Shown piece by piece: positions 1 to 4,828 of a stretch of DNA of 5,051 bases. The notes under the pieces were generated by a model. That model saw nothing but the letters and a program-made list of their open reading frames with translations. It made no database searches and had not been told where the DNA came from. Location of the stretch: NCBI GenBank assembly GCA_021823365.1, contig JAKAOD010000274.1, forward strand, positions 1 to 5,051, in the 5' to 3' direction. This DNA comes from Actinomycetes bacterium. Its GTDB lineage: Bacteria; Actinomycetota; Acidimicrobiia; Acidimicrobiales; Bog-793. Made by a program: the position numbers and the translations under genes. Within the stretch, counting starts at the first letter, position 1. Each line of letters begins with the position of its first letter.

Positions 1-993
1 TTGCTCGGCGCGCTCCATCTTTCCCTGGCTCGCCCGCTCGTTGATGTCGTCGCGGTACTGCTTGCGGCGTCGGCGCAGCTCCTCGCGGGTCACCTTGGGC
101 GGCTCGACCTTCGCCCGGATGGAGATCGCCGCCGCGCCCTCGGCGAGCAGGACCGGCGCCCACTGGGCGAGGGGCGACTCGGCCGGCACGTAGCGGAGGT
201 CCAGCTCGTACAGGCAGCCGAGCGCGAGCGTGTGGTGACGGGGCAGCTCCGGCCAGCCGAGGCAGTCGGTGTCGCCGTCTGCCACGAGCCGGGCGGCCGC
301 CCGGGCCGAAGAGACGGCGCCGAAGACGTGGAGGTGGTCCGCGTGCACGAGGAGGGGCGCCTCGGGGCTGCGACCGCCGTTCCACCAGGAGTTGGCCAGC
401 GCGAGATCCTCTGGGGAGGGCACCCGCATGCCGGCGGCGGTCATCGCCCGGTCGATGGCGAGGTAGTCCTCGTCGAAGTCCGACAGCGGCGCCCCTCCGT
501 AGCGGATGGTCTGGGCGACCGAGTCGATTGCCTGGCCGAAGCCCTCCTTGGACCACAGACCCGCCTCGGCCACCTTGGCCCGCAGGCGCACGCCGACGAG
601 CAGCACCCTGCGATAGGTCTGCGCGGAGGAAAAGGCGTCGTGGAGATAGCCGGCGAGCGGGTGAGCACGGGGCGGGGCGAAGCTGGCGGGGATGTTGACG
701 AGCAGGATGTGCAGCTCGCGGTAGCCCCCGCGGTTCATGCGGCGGTTGGCCGGCGTGCGCACGCGGGTCTCTGCGGCCAGCTGCTCGCACAGCGTGATGA
801 GCGGGCCGGCCGCAGCGAGACCCTCTGCCGGCGAGGCGGCGTCCACGACCGGGGCCATCGGGACGCAGCGATAGCACCACAGCGAGCTGTCGGTGCCGAC
901 CACCCGGCCGCCTGAGAGGCGCGAGCGCACGGTGGTCGGGTACAGCGGCCTGGTCGGCACCTTGTGGACGACCTGCTTGGGTTGCTTTGCCAT
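1..993 (-). CDS. VirB4/TraE-type conjugation ATPase, N-terminal part (runs off left edge)
   Basis: The minus strand is open from an ATG at 993-991 to the window edge (331 codons, no stop), so only the N-terminal portion is present. A GGAGGG ribosome-binding site lies 6 nt upstream, and the start is 2 nt after the stop of the TcpC-like gene. Features resembling VirB4 N-terminal domains of Gram-positive conjugation systems are an early SSLWWYRCVP segment (residues 36-45), YRELHILLVNIP (91-102), RRVLLVGVRLRAK (128-140), and a basic charged helix RRRRKQYRDDINER (307-320), which often precedes the ATPase core. In this family the protein is a cytoplasmic, membrane-associated motor that energises the T4SS channel. 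The Walker A and B motifs would lie beyond the edge, so ATPase activity is inferred from the N-terminal pattern and the TcpC neighbour. A long plus-strand frame (1-915) overlaps it but has no support of its own. Confidence 0.78.
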   Translation of the reverse strand, partial: MAKQPKQVVHKVPTRPLYPTTVRSRLSGGRVVGTDSSLWCYRCVPMAPVVDAASPAEGLAAAGPLITLCEQLAAETRVRTPANRRMNRGGYRELHILLVNIPASFAPPRAHPLAGYLHDAFSSAQTYRRVLLVGVRLRAKVAEAGLWSKEGFGQAIDSVAQTIRYGGAPLSDFDEDYLAIDRAMTAAGMRVPSPEDLALANSWWNGGRSPEAPLLVHADHLHVFGAVSSARAAARLVADGDTDCLGWPELPRHHTLALGCLYELDLRYVPAESPLAQWAPVLLAEGAAAISIRAKVEPPKVTREELRRRRKQYRDDINERASQGKMERAEQ

Positions 994-995
994 GC

Positions 996-1973
996 TCAAC
1001 CCTCCGCGTTCTCGTAGGGGCGAAGGCTCGGTCCCGACCCCGGCGGCCCCCAGGCGACGACGACCGGGGCAGCCGAGGAGGCGTGCGCGACGAGCAGGTC
1101 CATCGTCGTCTGGGGGCCGGACGGAGCTGTTGTGGTCGGGCCCGGCGGCGGGGTGTGCTCGTGGTCCCAGACCAAGTCGAGCTCGACCTCGACGATCAGC
1201 TCGTCCTGGCCCGCCTTTCCGACCGGGGCCGCGGCGACGACGGTGTCGCTCGCCGAGGCGACGCCGGACAGCGCCACGTAGGTGTGCTTCGGGCTCGGGT
1301 CCCCGACCGCGAGGTGCAGCTCGGCGTCGTTGCCCGAGGTGTAGGCCGCCAGCCAGTTGTCGACGACCGTCTGGACCGCGCCGGAGACCGACGAGGTGGA
1401 CGCGAGCCCCGGCCATGGGCCGGCCTGGTCCCAGGACCCGTTCTGTGCCTGGCTGGCGGGCAGGAACGACGGCCCGCTGAGTGCGACGGCCCCGCCGTGG
1501 CGGCCGATCGCCACCTCGACGCCGACGTACCAGACGGCCGGGCTTGTGCTCGTCGGGTGCGTGACGAGCGTGAAGGTCTCGATCGCCGCCCGGAAGGTGA
1601 GCGGCGCCCCCTTGTAGCCCTTCGGGGGAGCGACCGGCGTTGTGCCGTCGTAGGAGAGAATCGACGCGCCGGGCAACGGGGACGGCCGTTCTGCGAGCCA
1701 TCGGTCGACGACGATCGTCGCTGCGGTCCTCTGCGGGGAGCTGAGCACGGCCTGCGGTGTGCGTCGCTGCGTACGGGTGACCGCCGCGAGCGCGGCGATC
1801 AGGAGCACCGGGCAGAGGATCACCGAGGCCTTGACGTAGCGCCTCGTCCAGGCCTGGCGCCGGGCGAGGCGGCGGCCGTCGGGGAGCGCTGGGTTCGGCA
1901 CCTCCTCGGCCTCGTTCTCGTACCAGTCGAGGTACGGCGCAGCCGGCGGGCTCGCACGACGGCGCTGGGTCAC
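996..1973 (-). CDS. TcpC/VirB8-like conjugal transfer protein, membrane-anchored
   Basis: A 325-aa protein with a basic, proline-containing cytoplasmic N-terminus (residues 1-46), one transmembrane helix at about 47-65 (VKASVILCPVLLIAALAAV), and a long extracytoplasmic portion. That portion appears to hold two domains: about 80-200, opening with AATIVVDRWLAERPSPLPG, and about 205-325, opening with GAVQTVVDNWLAAYTSGNDA. This layout matches the TcpC family of Gram-positive conjugation proteins, whose two NTF2-like domains resemble VirB8 and help form the channel scaffold. A Pro/Thr-rich loop (PPPGPTTTAPSGP) interrupts the second domain. The chosen start is the GTG at 1973, which overlaps the upstream stop as GTGA. 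A GTG at 1976 and an ATG at 1991 are in frame and possible; none has a strong ribosome-binding site, so translational coupling is likely. It directly precedes the VirB4-like gene. The family call rests on topology, paired-domain pattern and context. Confidence 0.8.
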   Translation of the reverse strand: MTQRRRASPPAAPYLDWYENEAEEVPNPALPDGRRLARRQAWTRRYVKASVILCPVLLIAALAAVTRTQRRTPQAVLSSPQRTAATIVVDRWLAERPSPLPGASILSYDGTTPVAPPKGYKGAPLTFRAAIETFTLVTHPTSTSPAVWYVGVEVAIGRHGGAVALSGPSFLPASQAQNGSWDQAGPWPGLASTSSVSGAVQTVVDNWLAAYTSGNDAELHLAVGDPSPKHTYVALSGVASASDTVVAAAPVGKAGQDELIVEVELDLVWDHEHTPPPGPTTTAPSGPQTTMDLLVAHASSAAPVVVAWGPPGSGPSLRPYENAEG

Positions 1974-2476
1974 CACTGCTCGTCGCCCCATTCGTCGTCG
2001 AGGTCGTCGCCTGTGCGGCCGGCCGGCACGGGGACGGCGGGCTCCGGCTCGGGGCCGTCGTGAGCTGACGCTGCGGCTCGCGTCGCTGCCTCGAGCTCTG
2101 CGGTCGGAGGAGCCGATGTTGTCCTCCGGCCTAACGGCTCGAGCTCTGCGGTCGGAGAGAGGACCTCTGGGAAGACGCTGTCGGCGTGCCCGAGCCGCTC
2201 GCTCGCAGCGAGCGCCACGCCGGCGTCGAGGTCGGAGACGAGCCGCTCGTTCAGCCGTTCGGGCACGTAGGCTTCCTCGAGCAGCATGCGCGTGAAGCGT
2301 GGGACGTTGAGCGCCAGGATCGCCTCGATGCACGCCTCGCAGCGGACGGTGACCCCGTCACGGGGGACCCTGGCCCAGCACGGTCGCCAGCAGGAACGGC
2401 ACCTGCCTGGCTCGTGCCGGGGTGTGTGCGGGCGTGGCCCAGGCCGCCAGGAATGGCACCGCCCATCGGGTGTCAA
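1970..2476 (-). CDS. Protein with CxxC-x16-CxxC metal-binding motif, LRV-like helical segment and acidic tail
   Basis: A 168-aa protein read from a TTG at 2476 that overlaps the upstream stop as TTGA, with GAGG 7 nt upstream of the start. Cysteines at 26, 29, 46 and 49 (CRSC...CEAC) form a four-cysteine zinc-ribbon or iron-sulfur ligand set; C7 and C33 are extra. The next stretch (about 50-92) reads FTRMLLEEAYVPERLNERL then VSDLDAGVALAASERL. This resembles a variant leucine-rich repeat (LRV), a family known to include members with an N-terminal cysteine cluster; that assignment is inference from pattern. The C-terminal half is low-complexity: two copies of PTAELE 16 residues apart, a PEPEPAVPVP stretch, and a very acidic end (DDLDDEWGDEQW). 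No transmembrane segment is seen, so it is probably cytoplasmic. An internal GTG start giving VTVRCEACIEA would lose half the cysteine motif, which favours the longer form. Its role in transfer is unknown. Confidence 0.68.
   Translation of the reverse strand: MTPDGRCHSWRPGPRPHTPRHEPGRCRSCWRPCWARVPRDGVTVRCEACIEAILALNVPRFTRMLLEEAYVPERLNERLVSDLDAGVALAASERLGHADSVFPEVLSPTAELEPLGRRTTSAPPTAELEAATRAAASAHDGPEPEPAVPVPAGRTGDDLDDEWGDEQW
2090..2157. repeat. Pair of identical 20-bp direct repeats inside the CxxC protein gene
   Basis: Positions 2090-2109 and 2138-2157 are identical over 20 bases, 48 bp start to start, which is exactly 16 codons. Each begins with CTCGAGCTC and ends with CGGTCGGAG on the plus strand. 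On the minus strand they encode the two PTAELE segments of the acidic linker. The in-frame spacing points to an internal duplication that has diverged between the copies; a binding-site function is possible but unsupported. Confidence 0.9.
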
Positions 2477-3063
2477 CTGAGGACCTCGGCCACTTTCTGG
2501 ATGGCCTTGCGCCTGGCGTCGGGCAGGGCGCGCGCCGAGCGGGCGGCGGCGAGCCCGGCCTGCATCGCACGCGACGGCGCGCCGGAGGGGAGCGACGGGT
2601 CCAGGGTTCCGAGCACCGCCCACAGGCGCTTGAAGGCCGCCCGCTCGCCGGCCATGCCCGTCGCGATCACCCCGGCCTCGAGGTCGGGGAAGGCCGTCAG
2701 CTCGACGAGGGTCGCAAGCGTCGAGCGCGCCAGGCCTGAGTCTTCGAGCGAGGCGACCGCGAGGTCGGCGAGCGAGGAGTCGCTGCCCCGGGGGACCTCC
2801 ACGTCGAGCGCGGCGGCGAGCACCCCCAGGGAGGCTGCGTCGAGACGGGCGATCGCGAGCGTCCGCTCGACCGGGCGCCGTAGCGCAGAGCCCCGCCGCA
2901 CCGGGCGTACGCCGCCGGGGCGGTGCCGGCCTGCGACCCCGGCCGGAGGTCGGCTGCCGGCGTCCCGGACGCCCGATGCAACGTCGTCGAAGCGGGCTTC
3001 CATCACGGTCTCGACCTCGTGCTCGGCAGCCCCGTCTGCAGCGTCGATCATGTCCGTAGTCAC
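2473..3063 (-). CDS. Unrecognised alanine/leucine-rich soluble protein, first gene of the minus-strand operon
   Basis: A 196-aa protein starting at GTG 3063-3061, with a GGGAGG ribosome-binding site 7 nt upstream. The frame stays open upstream to about 3465, but that extension lies antisense to the sigma-like gene and lacks such a site. Residues 1-30 are acidic, 35-68 are Pro/Gly/Arg-rich and probably disordered (RHRPGGVRPVRRGSALRRP), and 69-195 look all-helical with regularly spaced Leu, Ala and Val (LDAASLGVLAAAL, ADLAVASLEDSGLARSTLATLVEL, FKRLWAVLGTL). It ends in a basic amphipathic helix (ARRKAIQKVAEVL). No transmembrane helix, signal peptide or catalytic motif is visible. Its stop overlaps the TTG start of the CxxC protein, so the two are probably translationally coupled and may act together. 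I do not recognise the family. Codon bias and the clear ribosome-binding site support a real gene. Confidence 0.7.
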   Translation of the reverse strand: MTTDMIDAADGAAEHEVETVMEARFDDVASGVRDAGSRPPAGVAGRHRPGGVRPVRRGSALRRPVERTLAIARLDAASLGVLAAALDVEVPRGSDSSLADLAVASLEDSGLARSTLATLVELTAFPDLEAGVIATGMAGERAAFKRLWAVLGTLDPSLPSGAPSRAMQAGLAAARSARALPDARRKAIQKVAEVLS

Positions 3064-3161
3064 CTGCGCGCCTCCCGTCGTCGTCGGTCGTAGAGGACCA
3101 TGCGGCGAGTACGAGACCCGCCTACCACCTCTGGGCAATTCCGCTGCCCTCTTAGAGGTAC
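3064..3161. promoter_or_regulatory. Divergent intergenic region between the two operons
   Basis: This 98-bp spacer separates two GTG-started, oppositely oriented genes, so promoters for both clusters probably lie here or overlap the first codons. No convincing -35/-10 pair is seen in either direction. The best minus-strand candidate is TTGCCC (complement of 3133-3138) with a weak TACTCG-like box downstream, which is not persuasive. TAGAGG occurs twice in direct orientation (3091-3096 and 3153-3158) and once inverted as CCTCT (3128-3132). The lack of a housekeeping-type promoter would fit control by an element-encoded regulator, but that is inference. Confidence 0.5.
3127..3159 (+). promoter_or_regulatory. 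Nested inverted repeat covering the ribosome-binding site of the sigma-like gene
   Basis: An outer pair ACCTCT (3127-3132) and AGAGGT (3154-3159) encloses an inner pair GGGCA (3133-3137) and TGCCC (3145-3149), with a 7-nt loop and a 4-nt bulge (TCTT, 3150-3153). In RNA this would give an 11-bp bulged stem. The outer 3' arm contains AGAGG, the only Shine-Dalgarno-like sequence for the GTG at 3162, so folding would hide it. As DNA the same dyad could be an operator. The pairing is read directly from the sequence; the function is inferred. Confidence 0.5.
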
Positions 3162-4145
3162 GTGAGGACGACGCAGCCACGCGTGCGCGCCGGGGTGCCT
3201 GCGGGTGGCCAGTTCGCGCCGATCGGCCGCCCCGAGGCAGACGGCATCGAGCTCGTCGACGATCCGGCCCCTGGCAACACGGCGCTCGACGGCGAGGCTG
3301 TCCTCGCCGAGGCGACGCGCTGGGGCACGCGCTACGCCCGTCGTTATGGCGCGGATGCCGCCGAGGTGATCGGGGAGGTGGCCGTGCGCTTCTACGAGCG
3401 CCGTGCCCGGACGGGGAGCGCTGCTCCGGTGCGCAACGACGTCGGCTACCTGCGCACCTTGGCACGGAGCATCGCCATCCAGGCCGTCGGAGCGGAACGC
3501 AGCTACGTCCGCCAGGCGTGGCGTGCTTACCAGGCTCGCTGCGACGAGGCGATGCAGAGGCTCGGCCACGGGCTGACCAGCGCCCAAGAGGACGAGATCG
3601 CAGCGTCGGTCATCGCCACCCAAGAGCCCCGCAGGCGAGCGCCCGCGGGCTTCCACCGCAGGCGCCAGGCGGTGAGCCTCGACGCAGCGACGCACCGGCC
3701 CGTCGCCACATCGCTTGCGGGACCAGACGCCACCGAGGCGCTCGCGACAGGCCGGGACCGGGCCCTCGGGCCGCTCGGCGAGATGGCAGAGCGGCTTGCG
3801 GCGGCCGGTGACCACGCAGGCGCCCGGCGGCTGGCCTGGGACGCGTTCGCCGAGCTCGTCGGGGCGCCCGCCGTCGAGGCGTCTTGTGTGACCGAGCGAG
3901 AGGCGGCCGCCGCACGCAAGGCGGTTGCCGATGCCGGCGGGGCCGGCACGCTCGCCGAGGCCCACGCAAGGGAGCGCACTACGCCAGCGCAGGTCTCGGC
4001 GCTGTTCGCGCCGTTCGGCGAGCTCGACGACGACGAGCGCGACGCCGTCGTGGCGGCGCTCGGCGCCCGGCGCCAGCTGGCAGACGAGCTGTGGGACCTG
4101 GCGCTGCGGGCGGCGACGAAGAGACGAGGAGGCTCTCATGGCTGA
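3162..4145 (+). CDS. Sigma-70 region-2-like protein with N-terminal AGVPAGGQF motif
   Basis: A 327-aa protein. The start is fixed within narrow limits because an in-frame TAG lies at 3153-3155, leaving GTG 3162 as the first start. AGAGG precedes it at only 3-4 nt, an unusually short spacing. Residues 7-19 (RVRAGVPAGGQFA) match a short N-terminal motif I associate with actinobacterial mobile-element proteins. Residues about 45-108 resemble region 2 of sigma-70/ECF factors: RWGTRYARRYGADAAEVIGE, then VAVRFYERR, then GYLRTLARSIAIQAV. A basic linker (RRRAPAGFHRRRQ) and SLDAATHRP follow. The C-terminal part is helical and alanine-rich (AWDAFAELVG, LDDDERDAVVAALGARRQLA) and may form a helix-turn-helix, but a standard region 4 is not obvious. 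It could be a sigma factor, an anti-sigma or other regulator, or a DNA-binding transfer protein. As first gene of the plus-strand cluster facing the T4SS operon, it is well placed to regulate transfer. Confidence 0.72.
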   Translation: MRTTQPRVRAGVPAGGQFAPIGRPEADGIELVDDPAPGNTALDGEAVLAEATRWGTRYARRYGADAAEVIGEVAVRFYERRARTGSAAPVRNDVGYLRTLARSIAIQAVGAERSYVRQAWRAYQARCDEAMQRLGHGLTSAQEDEIAASVIATQEPRRRAPAGFHRRRQAVSLDAATHRPVATSLAGPDATEALATGRDRALGPLGEMAERLAAAGDHAGARRLAWDAFAELVGAPAVEASCVTEREAAAARKAVADAGGAGTLAEAHARERTTPAQVSALFAPFGELDDDERDAVVAALGARRQLADELWDLALRAATKRRGGSHG

Positions 4146-4587
4146 TCAGCTGCCCGACGGCATGCGGGTGGTCGTCGGCGACGAAGAGGTCGCCGAAGCC
4201 GGCGACCGCGGGCTGGCGCGGGCCGGAGCACGGGGCCGCGCGATCGCAGGCGACTACGCCAGAGCTGAGGCCGGAGACGATGGATACGCGAAGGCGGGGA
4301 TCTTGTCCTGTGCGCTGAGCGGCGCACGTGGCCGCTCGGTGAGCGCCGAGCGCGGCTACTCGCTCGCCGGAGAAGCCGGCACCGCGATCGCCGGGGAGTG
4401 GGGGACCGCGATCGCCGGCCTTGGCGGGAAGGTGGCCGCCGGCGACGGCGGGTTCGTCGCCCTCGACGCGCTCGGCCCCACCGGAAAACGCGTCCTTCTC
4501 ACCGGCGCGGTGGGCACGGACGGGCTTCGCCCCGACGTGTGCTACGAGGCGGTCGGCGGGGACTTCGTCGAGGCCGAGGCCTTCTGA
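4138..4587 (+). CDS. Octapeptide-repeat beta-solenoid-like protein (AGxxGxAx repeats)
   Basis: A 149-aa protein starting at ATG 4138, 5 nt after AGGAGG, and overlapping the preceding gene by 8 nt. Residues 13-108 divide without gaps into twelve 8-residue units, such as AGDRGLAR, AGARGRAI, AGEAGTAI, AGEWGTAI and AGDGGFVA. Such periodicity predicts a narrow right-handed beta-solenoid; the units recall the AGYGSTxT octapeptides of ice-nucleation proteins. Units 6-8 (AGILSCAL, SGARGRSV, SAERGYSL) are the most degenerate. The C-terminal 40 residues (109-149, including GKRVLLTGAVGTDGLRPDV and CYEAVGGDFVEAEAF) are non-repetitive and probably form a cap. From memory, similar GTATAG-repeat proteins with a comparable C-terminus occur in phages and mobile elements without known function. 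No signal peptide or transmembrane helix is seen, so it is probably cytoplasmic. Confidence 0.82.
   Translation: MADQLPDGMRVVVGDEEVAEAGDRGLARAGARGRAIAGDYARAEAGDDGYAKAGILSCALSGARGRSVSAERGYSLAGEAGTAIAGEWGTAIAGLGGKVAAGDGGFVALDALGPTGKRVLLTGAVGTDGLRPDVCYEAVGGDFVEAEAF
4174..4461 (+). repeat. Twelve tandem 24-bp units encoding octapeptide repeats
   Basis: This stretch encodes twelve consecutive 8-residue units. At DNA level most units have diverged, but ACCGCGATCGCCGG is identical at 4381-4394 and 4405-4418, exactly one 24-bp unit apart. This indicates growth by unit duplication, with the most recent duplication in units 9-10. Confidence 0.85.
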
Positions 4588-4742
4588 TGGACGAAAAGGA
4601 CCGCCGTTCCGAGCGGCTCGACGACACCCGCCGGGCGAGAGCCGAGATCGAGGACTGGCTCGCAGGACGCGGCGCCTACGTCATGGTCGCAATCTGCGTC
4701 GCGCTCGTCATCGCGCTCGTGCTCGGTCTCGCACATGTCTAG
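4587..4742 (+). CDS. Small single-pass membrane protein, 51 aa
   Basis: ATG 4587 overlaps the previous stop as TGATG, and GAGG lies about 7 nt upstream. Residues 1-29 form a highly charged segment (MDEKDRRSERLDDTRRARAE, then IEDWLAGRG) that is probably helical. Residues 31-50 are one clear transmembrane helix (YVMVAICVALVIALVLGLAH), followed by a single valine. The many arginines before the helix suggest a cytoplasmic N-terminus. It is too small for a catalytic domain and matches no family I can name. Its place between the solenoid gene and a T4SS membrane-protein gene suggests an accessory transfer role, which is inference only. Confidence 0.68.
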   Translation: MDEKDRRSERLDDTRRARAEIEDWLAGRGAYVMVAICVALVIALVLGLAHV

Positions 4743-4828
4743 GCGGCGGTCGCTGGTGTGGACGGGACTCGCCGCATGGTTCCAAGCAGGGTCGCACACC
4801 ACGCCCGGCCCAAGAGGAGGTTGAGCAC

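Noticed and set aside
1..915. Open frame of 304 codons on the plus strand
   Set aside because: It is antisense to the VirB4-like gene, its translation is Arg/Gly-rich without domain-like character, and the minus frame has a strong ribosome-binding site and operon context.
987..2063. Open frame of 358 codons on the plus strand
   Set aside because: It lies antisense to the TcpC-like gene. The translation is low-complexity and arginine-rich, with no ribosome-binding site or transmembrane segment.
2064..2333. Upstream extension of the TcpC-like frame to an ATG at 2333
   Set aside because: The extension overlaps the CxxC protein gene out of frame and is arginine-rich. The GTGA overlap start at 1973 leaves a normal TcpC topology.
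3083..3100. GGTC...GACC short dyad near the minus-strand operon start
   Set aside because: It has only 4-bp arms with a mismatched core, which is expected by chance in GC-rich sequence.
3064..3465. Upstream extension of the 196-aa protein to 3465
   Set aside because: The extension runs antisense through the spacer and the sigma-like gene. The GTG at 3063 has a strong GGGAGG site at proper spacing.
2186..3811. Open frame of 541 codons on the plus strand, the longest in the window
   Set aside because: It crosses two minus-strand genes, the divergent spacer and half of the sigma-like gene in another frame. Its composition (RRGDALGHAL-type, Arg/Ala/Ser-rich) is typical of a high-GC shadow frame.
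3060..4139. Open frame of 359 codons on the minus strand
   Set aside because: It is antisense to the sigma-like gene, which has the AGVPAGGQF motif and sigma-like sequence. The minus frame has no recognisable features.
4743..4828. Possible terminator or promoter before the pilin-like gene
   Set aside because: No GC-rich hairpin followed by a T-run and no recognisable -35/-10 pair are present. The gap is short enough for read-through transcription.
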